Source: Atrichornis clamosus
Taxonomy: Eukaryota; Chordata; Aves; Passeriformes; Menuridae
Direction: 5' to 3'
Length of the DNA: 64,000 nucleotides
Assembly: GCA_013400975.1 (NCBI GenBank)
Contig: WBMZ01003295.1
Span: 124,001 to 188,000, forward strand
Both the position numbers and the translations under genes were made by a program. Under the pieces are notes generated by a model. The model made no database searches, was not told the origin of the DNA, and saw only the letters and a program-made list of their open reading frames with translations. Shown here piece by piece: positions 47,201-59,521 of the stretch (its first letter is position 1; each line of letters starts with the position of its first letter).

Positions 47201-50200
47201 GACGACGCTGCACAATATATATATATATATACCCGCTTGAGTGACACCTGAGAGACCCTCAGGCTCGAGACTGAGGGGCCTGAGAGAGTGGAAACCCAGA
47301 AATCTGGTGATATTTTGGGTTTCCACTGCATAGGTGGTAAGGGTCAGTCACAGTGGATATGGAAATTAAAATAGAACCCTTAAAGTACTACAGTTGGTGT
47401 GTTCCAGCCTCCAAGAGGAGCACAACTATGCATAAAATTTGGCTCCGTTAAAATACTTGTAATGGACATCACAGAATCGTGATTAAAAGTGGTCCATGGT
47501 GCCTGAAAATAATAGTAAGCAACTGGCCGTTCAGCCGATATATCTGGGGTAGTGTAATGAAACCTTTCTTGCCTTCTAGCAAGTTAAAAATTTTACCCTG
47601 TCTAAACGTGTGAACCCGTGGCCACAGACCCCTTTTAATGTTCTCTCATTGCCTTTTTTGCTGCTCTCTGCGAGGCAAAGGGGTGGTCAGTGTTTGGAGA
47701 GACAACGGGGCTCAGGAGACACCATAGTCTTTGTCTCACTCAAAACAATTTAATTACCCCTCCCTCCCTTGGTCCGTGGTTATTATCTACAGTCTCAAAC
47801 AGATAAGTTGGAGGTGACATTTTTCAAGAGGGTAAAAACCTTAGTGGCAAATGAAAATTATAAGGGTGTAAAAGAAGAGGGAAAGGCAAACAATGCACTG
47901 TAACACCTGTAAATGTGTTAGTAAATGCAATAGTGGAGTCCAGTTCTATTGCCACAAGGCTTACATTTCTGATTTCTATCCTGCTTCCTCTCTCAAAGGT
48001 TGTGTGTTTTATCAAGGAGTTGTTTTCCTTCATTGTCACAGAGACAATCAGGCTACCAAGCAACTTGCCCTCATCTATATCTCCAGATACTCATTACATT
48101 GTGTGTGTTTGGATAAAAATTAAGAAAGTTTTGTTTGAGGGGATTTTTTTTTTTGTTAGAAGTTGGCTTTTTAAGTGCACATATGGAAGATAATTACATT
48201 AGACTTTATTTCTAAACTGTAAAGCACCATAGCAAAACAAACTCGCATTTGCAGGTCATAATCTGAAGGAGCCTGATCATCTCAGATCTTTAATTATCTC
48301 ATCACCTCAACTCTGTTTGGCTTTTGTCAAACACAAACTATACTAAATCTATTACCTGCTGGAGCTACTGAGGGTGTTGCAAAGCAGCAAACAAAACCAG
48401 TCTGCTGCCTTCTGGGAGCTTAACAGCCCTGATAGGCGACGTCTTTGTTTTTAAGCACTGGCAGAAGATAAAAATGTAGACATCCCCAGAATATAACTCA
48501 AATTCTTACAATATGAAACGGATGGCTGTTACAAAGAGAATATGAACCAGAAAGCAGTCATTAGATGGTAATAGTGTTTAGTCATTGCTACAATGTGCAA
48601 GTGCTTGGTGTTCTGTAGTACAGGGTTTTCAGGTAGATGGGTATTTGGCAAAAATCGTCTTATTAATCAAAACACATTAATCAAAGCACATTAATAAAAA
48701 AGTGGATTGCATGTGAACGTAAAAGATGCAGCTGATTTCAGTTGTTGCTGGACTGCCTTTTAAGCTCTCTCATAATTGAATCTACTGAAGACAACATTGA
48801 CTCCTCAAAAAAAAAAAGGACTCATAAAATATGAGCTAGTTATAAAATTGCCTTTAGGAACAAGAAATAGATGAGAACTGAAAAGACGTAGGAAACATTG
48901 TTAGGCACATACTGGAAGTATGGAGAATGACATTTTACTTTAGAACCTTTAGTTCTAAAGTATATATGTTTAGTATAGAAGAAGGAGTTTCAAAATAGAA
49001 GCTCACGTTTTGAATTCTGAAAACTTAGAACACTGTAGGGGTTGGTATGAGAGATCCAGCTTAGGACAGCATCATAAGGCTAGACAATGCTTCTAAAGTG
49101 TTTGCACTTCAGCAAACTTCAGAATAATCATCCAGATAGATATTTTTGTCCATTCTGGCAAATGGACATTATTAATTGCTTCATCCATTTTACTATGGAA
49201 GCCAAATGTAAGTCTGGACTTCTTTATTTCTTCTCTTGTTACAGATAACATAAACTGTATGGCTCATCCCTGTTGCTCCATAGATGGCCACTGGTAAGTT
49301 ATGTTTATACCAGAGTGTGTATTCTCTAAGCACCAGCAGACAAAAAAAGCTAAAAAAGATTTTGTTTCCACTAGGATTTTATCTGATATGAATTTAATCA
49401 AGTTAAAATCTTATCTCCTTTAGCTAATGAGAACAAAGTCTGACTGAGTTTTGGCTAAGTCTATGAGTTTTGCACTATCTGCTTTTTTGTGTTTGACTAA
49501 TACTGCCACTTAGATACATTTAGAAAATGTAATTCAACTCAAAAAGCTTGAAGAATAAACTGATTAAATACCCCTAAACAAACCAAATTGAACTTGCATC
49601 AGATTACAGGAAACTGAATCCACTTGATATTCATTAAATGGTTAGGACATGACAAAACCAAGGTAAAAATTGCTATTAAGTGTAAGTGAATTTGAAACCT
49701 TATACATCAGCTTTATGCTTGTTCACAGGTTCATTCTGGTGTGCAGGGTGAGTTTAAGCATATCCTTACAGCATAAGTCTCCCAAGAATGTATTGCTTAT
49801 GCACTTAATTCATGAAAGAATGAGCATGTACTGAGCTCCTTAAAGGTCAGCTTGGAGGGTGTGTTGTGTATATGTAAGTAATACTCATTGCAACATGGAA
49901 CTTATGCTATTGACTATGATGGAGATGTTGCTTCCAGCCATGTGTTTGATGGTTTATGTTGATTCCTTTTGAAATTTTATGATATTGAGTCCTGGCACCA
50001 CTTGCATGCTTCTTTTGAAATTTACATTCTGTGGACACAGGAATTATTCATAGGGGTCATAAACCTGTGCTTTAGCCAGATACCAGCAAATGACAATTTT
50101 TCTAAGTACTTAAAAAATACTGGTTTTGGAGTTTTTCAACCTTCATAATTTCAAACAGCAAACACAGTGTCAACCAGGTATTCTGTAGTCTTTCAGCAGA

Positions 50201-53200
50201 GAAACAGAAACCGTTCAGATATAAGTGTAAGTGCACCTGTTTCTTTTCTTTGGTTAAAGGTGAGTGACTTGGTTTACAAAAACAAATTCACTGATCCTTT
50301 GCCCCCTTCTTCTTACCTTCCTCTTTCCATTATACAAATTTCTACTGTAGGTGGTTTAAGCTGAGTAAGTGTTACTTACAAATGAGAGTGACTACAAGCA
50401 TCAAAGTGCTAGGCAATAAAGGAAAAGGTCTAAATTTAGGCTTCTATATTTATCTTCCTCTGCTCCTAGCTGCATGTCTCCTTCTCTAATGGCTTTCAGC
50501 ATTTGACTGGCTCTGGCACTTGCTATGCCCCCTCTGCAAGGCAATTCTGCTCACTAAGCTGGCAGAAAACTATACTTTCGTGAAGGTTAGTTTTCTACTG
50601 TCATAATCACAAAAGTACAAATGCAGAGTATGCTAGGAGCAGAGGAGGAGGTAGTGGAAAATATCCCTTGGATGAACAGAAGCTGTGGGATGTCTCTGTC
50701 TTGTCTAACTGCTCTTATTTAAATACTCTGAAGATTAACATTAGTCCATCTTTTATGGAAAACCTAGCTTCTCCATACTGAAGTTTTTAAAAACAGACTG
50801 TAAAATAAGTTTACATCCCATATTTTAATTTTATTGCTCCTGTCTGGTTCTCTTGCCTTTCAGGTACTTTTTCTTTTCACTGCCTCATCTACTCTCACCA
50901 AAATTCATTATTTGCTTATACATACCTTTTTTGCACTTGATTACAAGCTGATTTTGTTCAGTGCAGTCCATGCTGCAAAGCAGAAGTGGGAATAGATGTC
51001 TTCTAAAACATGGACAAGTTTTCAAATGTTAACTTTGCTAGGAGGGGGCAAAGAAACAACAGCAAAAATATCCACATCTTCAGATAAACTTCAACTGTTT
51101 CTAGTATTTTTTATCACTGTTTTGATTAATGCCACAAACTTTATATTTTCAATTTACATTTCTTTTGCTCATGTAATCTTCTCTATTAGAAGTGGAATGT
51201 GTAACACATCAAGGTTTTCCCAGTCAATTTTGGGGGTTTATTTGAAAAAAGTAGTCCCTTGTACATATACTTGTTTTAAAACAGATGCTTTGACTTAATG
51301 TTTTAGACAACTAAATCATTCAACTTTGAGACCTTACCCTTTGATTATACAAATTGCGTTATCTATGTTGAATTTAACTTCATGAGCATCTGGCTATATA
51401 TTAATGAGAGTGACTGAATCACAATCTTCATTTTCTTGGAAAACAACATATGAGTTAGAATCATTGTTTCACCAAGTCTTACAATGCTGCAGGGATTTTT
51501 AAAGGTAATGCTCTTTGCTTGTGTCTATTTTGAAGGCTGTTAAAAGTGATTATGTATAAAAACAAACTAAGGAGGATTTCTAGCTGTAAAAAATAGCTTA
51601 AGAATAAATATTTTTTCTTGTTTCAGGTCCCAAATTAGTATGTGGGCACTGTGATTGAAGAATATGAAGTCCTTAGTTATAATGTTTGTAACCGAGTTCA
51701 ACGGCATTTAAATAAATTTCTTCTGAAATTTCTTCTGGATGAGACAGTTTAAAGACATCTGTTGGGTTGGGTGTTTTTTTGATCTTGTGGAATTCTGGCC
51801 TTCTAATACAACAGCTCCGATTTCTTCAAAACAGCGAAGTTCCTTTCTGTTACAGAGTACCTTGTATTATAGTCAGTCCTTTTTCGATATACTTGTGGTG
51901 CCTGTGTCTCTCTGATAAAAGCAGGAGTATGGAAGCTTAGCAGAGTCTGGTGATACTCAACAGTAGTTACACTGATACTCTGTTTGCAAGCAGCTGGTTA
52001 CTAGAGGCTGAAGCCAATGTCATCATTTTGTTTGTATTATCATGCTGAGTCCAAACCTTGCCATTTAAATTCAACCAGATGTTCCTTAGCAGAGCTACTT
52101 TGAATCCAGCATGTTACAGTACAACCCCATCAGTGCTGACTCCTCTCTTCCATCTATGCTTTTAGTGCACTCCTGCTACTTTTCTCTTAATTACTGAATT
52201 ACCCTGAAATGTTTGTACAATACAAATAATCTTGGACCTTTAATAAAAGTTCCCTCCCATTTTATTTAGAGAACTTAGAGTAACACAATACCTTACAGTG
52301 TAGGAACAATTATTGGATGAACAGATAGTAAGAACAGCCTTTATTCCCTAAGCTTTCAGACTCCTGCAGGATTCTGTAGCTGTATTTGATCCAAATCTAG
52401 GTTGTCTTTAAAGTTTTCCAAAACATAATGCCAAAGACCTTTCTGTATAGATTCCACACAGCATGTGCAAATCTAATGTGTCAAGGCATGTTGACCTAAT
52501 GCATTTTTCATCTAAGGGGAGTAGACTTGTGTACATGTGGTAAGTGACAAATAAGTTCTAATTCTGAAGTTCAAATATCATAGACATAACTTGTAAAATA
52601 AAGAAAACCAGGTTGTTTCACAAATATAAGATCAGAACACTCTTGAAGTTTTCATTCAGCTCTTGCCCAAAACTGCGTGTTCCATGAGGAAGATTTTCAG
52701 AATGTCTCAGTATTTAAAAGTACACCTTAAAAATTGAGATGTAAAATATCTTAATGCTAAAAGAGTCTTTAAGATTAGGGATTTATTGCCAGTCCATTTG
52801 CCTTTGCAGTAAATAGGATAGCCCTGTTAATGGGTTTAGTCTTTTGTCTGCCAGCATAGTTGTTCCAATTTCAAATCCATTCTTTGCTAATATTAGAAGG
52901 CATCCAGCCCTAAAATTAAAATTATGGTTAACTTTGCTAACTTTTCAGAAATGATTTCTCAGCAGGCTATTTGTGAATGTTTTGCACTTTGCTCCTTTGT
53001 TCCATACTTGGCTCTTGATTACTTGGTGTGTACAGTGTCCCACAGAGCAAATCGTAGTGGACTAATTAAGAACTACCAAGAGTTTCCCAAGTTATGCAAG
53101 ATCCCCAGAACTATGAAAAGCCTTTTCAGCTTCGCAGTCACGTACTGTGAAGTGCCATAAATCAAACTTTTGAATACACTCAAAGCTGTGCTACAGACAC

Positions 53201-56200
53201 GGGTATACTTTAGTTCCAGAAGAAAGTATTTACTTTTGTTAAAGGTTACTGCTGGTTTTTTTAGTAGTAGTTTTTCTCAGTTGAAGTCCCACAAGCTACA
53301 AGCATTCTGAATACCAGTAACATTCATTTAATGAGACACGATCACTTATGCAGCATTGGTGACGTTGTCATCTTTACTTTTACGTGAATTTGGAAAAGTG
53401 AGGTGAAAGCAAACACTTGGGCTTCAGTGTCAGAGCTTAGGCAGGATGATAAAGGAAACTAAACCTCATGGTTATGTGTCATATTACGCTTGTGGAGGTC
53501 AGGGAGTTATTTTTACCTCAGTGCCACTAGTATGGGGAAACATGGAAGCCCTCAGCTTGTGTTGAAACTGTAGGAGATGGCCAAGTTAATTGTTAAGATG
53601 GGTCATCAGCATCATCTCATGCCACAAACTTTATGGCTGGAATCCTGCAAGTGTCCTCACCCCTCACTCACTCGATCATGTAGGTTGCTCAGTGTCACTC
53701 TACATGAACAACTCTGTATTTGTCCTTATTGCAGTGGACAAATTTTATTACTGAAGTGCTGTATCATTGGGGAAATTGTTATTTTGGCTTATTCTGTGCT
53801 AGAATACTTTGTACTTAACTGTGAGGGAATGTCATTAAAACAAAACATAAAGATTTATATTAGGTGGTTGTAGTGAAACAATCAGAAGACAGCTATAATG
53901 CATGCTGTTGGAGTAAAATCCAGCATACAGCATACAGTAAAATTGCAGCTGTGAAATCCTGAGTATTACCTTTTATTTTGTTCTTTAAAAAGGCTTCCTT
54001 TGTCCAAGAAAAACACCTATGACTAGACATCAGCTGTAAAAATAAACAAGAAAAATCCTCTCTACATGCCCAAGCATATCTGAAAGTAACAAATCTGTAG
54101 TGCACCTTTCCCTGTGCAGCTGTGTTTGTGCACAGTAACTGGTACAGTTAATTGGCACTGTTAGAAGCAGGAGAGGTCTAAAACCACAGCCAGACCTTCG
54201 CTTGCTACTGAAGATGGACATAAAGAACACTGAACAAGAAAAGACAGCTTTCACTGGTGGGGTGAAGAAGCTGACAGCTACCATCAGATTTAAACCAAAA
54301 TAAATAGTCTCAGACCAGCTAAGAATGCAGTGGAATTGGCAGTGTTAGGCTTACAGTTAGACTCAATGATCTTAAAGGTCTTTTCAATATAAATGCTTCC
54401 CTGATTCTAAGAATGAATTAAATTCCTATGTTGATAGGCTAGTAAATGGAATATAGGAAAACATTCCTACCAAACACATTAAAATAAAATGCAACAGCTG
54501 AGGAGTTCAAATGCTATTATATATCATATAGAAAATCAAATGTAATTTTAGTTTTGGAAGACATAATATAAACCACCATAAAAATCTCTCCTCTCTTGTA
54601 CATTTCATGAATTCTATACCTAAGTGAGAGTTTTCTGTAAACAAAGAAATCTGCAGGTTTGAATACCAGCATATGATAGATTTCAGTGGATAGAAAAGGT
54701 TTTAGCAGAGTTGCCAGACAGCATTTGAACCAGCTCTGCAGGAGTCAGAGCAGGAGGGAGGAGAGAGGAGTAGTAGCTTGTTTTGCAGAAAGCTTCCCTG
54801 AGTTGAAATATTTCTTTGGCTGTAAATCTTTTAGTCTCATACAGGGTTTAGTAAAACCTGTCTGAGACATGCAGTCTATCAGAAAAACAATCAAATTTCT
54901 GTGTTAGGTCATACCAGTTCAGCACAAGTAACAACCTAATTTTTTTTCTATTACTTCGTTTGCATTTTAACATTGGATGTCATAAGGGTTTGGTTTTTTT
55001 TAATGTTCTGTGGTTCCATGCAAAAGGAGGGAAGAAAATACATTAATGCAACGTGGCTCTCAGCAAACATTCAATGGATTGACAGAAACCTTGCTTGATA
55101 AAGCTTGCATTTTAATAAAAATGGAAAAATTTTCATTGTATTTGAGAGAAGGTGACCAACCATAATCTACTGAGAAGCAAAAATGTAGGAGAGCCTTCTT
55201 TTCTTTCTACTACTCACAGAAACACTAAAGGGTGGAAATAATCTCTGGGGCTCTTTAATTCAAGTGATCTCTATTCCAGTGCTGGCAGCTGACTTGCTAA
55301 CAGGCAAATGACTTCACAGGTAGGTGTTCGTGAAATAAATAGTGATTGAGTTACAGGGCAGTTATAAATATTCATGTTATGTAGCTCCCAGCAAAAATAC
55401 ACGAATTTTTCCCTTAAATCACTTTAAACGTTTATAGTTTGCATAAATAAACTGAACAGGCTGAGGGAAAAGGCTTAGAAAATCACTGTTGTTTAATTTT
55501 GTCAACTAAAGAACTCTTGATCATGTAAAAGAAAGTGCCATGAATATTGCTAATTTCTCTGGGTGTGGGGAAGGAGCCTGTCTTCATTATGGCCTTTAAA
55601 TCTATTTTAAGCACCTGCTTGAAAGCTACTCCAGAATCCCGAAGCATAAGAACAGACCAGGTACTCTGTTTCCTCACTGCATGTTCACCACCTCTGCTCC
55701 AGACTTTTGTCTGCCCTTCATCTCCTGTTTGCCAGACCAAACATACACAATTTTATCAACTCACCCTTAAGATCAGCTTTCCTCACTGCTTATCAGCTTC
55801 CCTCTCCTCTGAGTTCTCCTCAGTCCGCGCTCAGAGCCAAATGCTGCTTTCCAGCTAAAACACTGCCTTCATGGAATGGCAAACAGTGGTTACTTGGGCA
55901 CCTTGCACACACAAGTGAACACGGCAGGTACTCACCTCACTGTGCTCTCCTTCCAGTTTCCTGTCCTTTTGTGACAGGACACTATCATAGCACATGTAAA
56001 TGGCATAAAAACAGCTTTCTTGGGAACATATTTTGCAGCTGTTACAAGGTCAAAAGTCTCATATAATTGGGTTTTTTAATATTTTCCATGTGTATTTCTT
56101 AGTCACTTCTCTTTTTTTTCCCCACCAGGTAACATTCTAATGAACTGAATAAAAGCTTTGAGCCCTTTTTGGTCAAAGGACAACAAATACAATATTAGTG

Positions 56201-58988
56201 GTCATTCTATTAACTTTCTTCTTGAAATCTAAAGAAAGGACTAATTGTACAGAACTTTTCTGGAGTACAGCCAGGCTACTTCTGAAAGGGTGAAATTTAG
56301 CCATGCTTTCTGCTTGTATGAATATTGCTTTTGCTTTGTGGAAAGTTTAACAGTTGGAAATAGGTACTGAGATACTTTGGAATGTTATCAAATTTCAAGG
56401 GGTGAAAAGTTTTTATTCTGAATCACTGCCATTTAATCCTACCTGGTGAAGGAGTCCAGAAGTTCTTCAAAAATGGCAGTTTTAGGCTATAGATTTCAGT
56501 AGTATTACCTGGCATATGTTCTTGGCAAAGAGAAATAAAGGAAGGAAATAACAAAATATGAATCACAAATTTCTGTCATATCAGCACAAGAGCTGGAAAT
56601 AGTATGTCTGAACTTATCATTTTTGTCATGCTGGGGTTAAGCAAAATGCTTACACTTAATATGTTCTTGCAGCTATGCTGAGTTTAGTGTAACCCAAATA
56701 ACTCATTAAATATGTTCTTTTCAGACCTTGTCAGGTAGTTTAATTTATGGTGGACTTACCTTCAAAATCCAGGAGTTTTATTTAATTCAGCTGACATACC
56801 ATCTGTCAAGTCAACCATGTGCTCAGTTAAGGGAATGTAGTTCCAGGCAAGCAATGAAGGGATTAGTTCTCTAGGAAAGGAACAAAATCAAACTCTTCTA
56901 GGGCCTTTTGAGCACCAGTAAAATATTTTGCAAAGAGGGGAGGGGGCAGGTGCTGTGTGCAGGAAAAGAATGAAAGGGAATATAATGCAAGGCAAGATTT
57001 CCTGAGGCATAAAAGACCCCAGCAATCTTGGAGACAACATATATTACTGAAGGAGATCATAGTTAATAGCTGTATAGCACCGTAATTAATAAATAATAAT
57101 AAAGAAACCTAAATTCTCTGCCGGCCATGATGATGTTTGGGTCCTTCCCTAACATACCAGACCCACAAGTATTTATTTATGCACTTAACCTTCCTAACAA
57201 ATCTGTACATGTGATGCTGAAGTGACTAAACCTGTGCAAGCGTGAAAATGTTACAAGGTTATGTAGAATTCAGACTTGAAACAATAAAATTAGAACCCTT
57301 GAGGTTTAGTATGTTTTTTCATTAGTGCTTTAGGTTTTGTACATTTTAAACTACTTACATAGTATCAGATTCTTCTGTGTACGTTAGCAGTCCATTAATG
57401 CATTTTTTAAATTTTGCAGATCAGTATTTTATGAATATGCACTTGTTTTCTTCCTCTGATGTTCTCTGGAACTGTTTTTAACAGGCACTGGTAATAACTT
57501 TTGAGTTGTATTTATAGCTTTGTTTGCCTTGCTCTTTACTGGAAGGACTAATCTCTTAAACATTTCATTCCAGTACCTCAGATTAATTTTCCATAAATAA
57601 ACTTCAAACGAATTGTAGTGCAGACACTCCTACATTGCAGAAGCTATCCCATCTCAGATAAAAGTGTTGTGTAGCTAGGACAAAGGGCAAGGGACAGTCA
57701 TCTTTTTGCAAATCAGCAAAAGATAGCAACCAGTGTCAAGAAGACAAATACATTTCAATAAGTCAGAAAAATAAACATCTGCCTACTCTACTTACTGTTC
57801 CTTTAATAAATTTAAATAGCTTCATAAAATTTGTACAACTTGTCATTTTTAACATCTGTTAATTCTAGTTGTGTCTTTTCTGTGTAACTGCCACAGAGTT
57901 TTACTAATCAGTTTGTGTGATCAGTCCTGAAGTGACTTTGTTTTATTACTCCCCTTGCAGTTTTCTAGAGATGCCTATGTTTTATATTTCCTTCCTGGAA
58001 TGCCAGTTTTTGTTCACATTCAAGCCTCGTTTCTCCCCATCAATACTAAGGAACAGTTTGATTCTTCTATCCTTGCTCGTGCTCAGTGTCATTTATTCTA
58101 CACTGTTTTGTAATATCAGGGTAACTGCAGAACATAGAGGTGAGGACAATAGAAATCTCAGCTAATGAACTAGCAAAATATCATAAGCTTTCAGCAGTTT
58201 GGTATTTCACACCAGTGATCAACATGAGACATTGTTACACAGTCAATTCATTACAGGCCTTATGAGAGCATGGTTTTTTTTTGAGAAAAAATGATGCTCG
58301 TTCCAGGTCACGGTATTTTAGTTTTATATCAAAACTTTTTATATCAATAGGCATTTCATTTTAACAAGCATATAGCATCCCTTCAAAAATACCACACTGG
58401 AAAAACAGATAACTTGTGCTCCCACTATCTTAATGCCAATTCTTCTATTAACAGTTAAGACTGGGCTTAGGTTTGGCATCAAATTATATTCTCAAGTAGG
58501 CAGCTGTTTCTAGAAAAGAGCCAAAACTGTTTCTGTGTCAAAAACACAATGAGAAAAATTCAGCATAGCCTGCCAGCCAGCACATCTTTCACAGGAGTAT
58601 AAAATGTCCAGCAGAACAACTGAATATAATACTTTTGAAAGCTGATATTAAGTTTCAACAGTATTGCTAGTTTCTCTTTTAAAAGTCTGTAACTGTTTCC
58701 CACAGGTGGATGTTTATCTGTTTTACTCCTGTGCTTGCCATGGGGTTTGTTTGCCTTCTGCACACAAGTGTCCAGTGCTTGTTGGCGGCTGGTGCATTGC
58801 TTGCACTGCTTGCTGTACCACTTACCTTACCCTGCTGTGCCTGGGAACATTTTGATAACAGCAGTGTTTCTGTGCTGCTGTACTGGACAGACTGGAACTC
58901 CAGCGTGAACTCCAGTCACAGGGTCCATGACCTGAGGATGAGTTCAAGGAGCAGCAGGACACTCCTACGCATCTGTGACCGTGGGTAA
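47073..58988 (+). CDS. Putative 118-residue two-pass membrane protein, unassigned
   Basis: Three segments join in phase with canonical splice dinucleotides: 47073-47097 (ATG, donor GTACGG), 49245-49293 (acceptor TCTTGTTACAG, donor GTAAGT) and 58706-58988 (acceptor TTTCCCACAG, stop TAA at 58986). The joined protein starts MEKRFSADDNINCMAHPCCS and has two hydrophobic stretches at about residues 27-46 (FICFTPVLAMGFVCLL) and 49-70 (LLAAGALLALLAVPLTLP). N-glycosylation-type NSS sites follow. A donor-like GTAAGT overlaps the stop, so the last segment could instead be an internal exon. AATAAA at 59402-59407 is a possible poly(A) signal. I recognise no family. The first two segments are short, so chance joining is possible; the call rests on phase and splice signals only. 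Confidence 0.4.
47215..47231. repeat. (AT)n microsatellite
   Basis: Eight and a half AT dinucleotides at the right border of the CpG island. Confidence 0.9.
47300..58600. other. AT-rich interval with few supported features
   Basis: Apart from the small exon at 49245-49293 and the CR1 remnant near 54.4 kb, I see no coding exon or RNA gene. Open frames such as 55547-55858 lack splice signals or family resemblance. It would be the large second intron of the putative membrane-protein gene if that model is right; otherwise it is intergenic. Confidence 0.5.
54335..54415 (+). repeat. Degenerate CR1 LINE 3' end
   Basis: TTAGACTCAATGATCTTAAA followed by GGTCTTTTCAATATAAATG and TGATTCTAAG is the plus-strand CR1 terminus, diverged and very short. 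Confidence 0.7.
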
Positions 58989-59144
58989 GTCCAGGCCAAA
59001 GCAAGAAAGCCTACAGCTGCCAGTATTCCCAGGCAGTTTCCCATCCCAGTACAACCACGACAACAGGGCAGCAGAAACACCATTTCAAAGTGATCAGCTT
59101 GGCACCTCTTCTGCCTAGTTTAATTTTACATTTGAACTGCAGAC

Positions 59145-59150
59145 TTTATT
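59145..59150 (-). terminator. Candidate poly(A) signal of the CARD-like gene
   Basis: TTTATT on the plus strand, i.e. AATAAA in the direction of the gene, 240 nt after the candidate stop codon. Confidence 0.5.
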
Positions 59151-59389
59151 TAGAGAAATATGTGGATGTAAGGCATTAATGTTTTTCCATTTAATGAGTA
59201 CTCCAAGTGCCACCTCTCCAAAGGACTGCTGAAATGCTACATTTTCAGAGCATATGACCATTTTTGAGGGAAAATTCAGTCATTTATATGCATAATATAA
59301 AACTTCCAAGTCTTACTTAAGGCCCTACTGAAGAAATATTTCTTGATTCTCTGAAGCCTTTCATTCTAACAGCTGGGTCAGATATAAGC

Positions 59390-59521
59390 TCAGTGAAAGG
59401 CAATAAATTTTTTCACCTCATCCAGTACTCTGTTGTTCATTATCTTTCTTTGGAAGGATTTACCAACAGCCACTCTTCCATAGTGTGACCTCCAAAAAGT
59501 CATGATCCATTTTCCTTCCTT
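59390..59521 (-). CDS. CARD-like gene, candidate terminal exon
   Basis: After a strong acceptor (TTGATTTTTTTAG) 43 codons stay open in the required phase, including WIMTFWRSHYGRVAV and RVLDEVKKFIAFH, to TGA at 59392-59390. An AATAAA lies 240 nt on. The preceding intron would be 319 nt. An open frame this short can arise by chance. Confidence 0.4.
   Translation of the reverse strand, partial: KEGKWIMTFWRSHYGRVAVGKSFQRKIMNNRVLDEVKKFIAFH

Noticed and set aside
55547..55858. 103-codon plus-strand frame
   Set aside because: No fitting acceptor or donor in phase with the putative membrane-protein gene and composition like neighbouring non-coding DNA.
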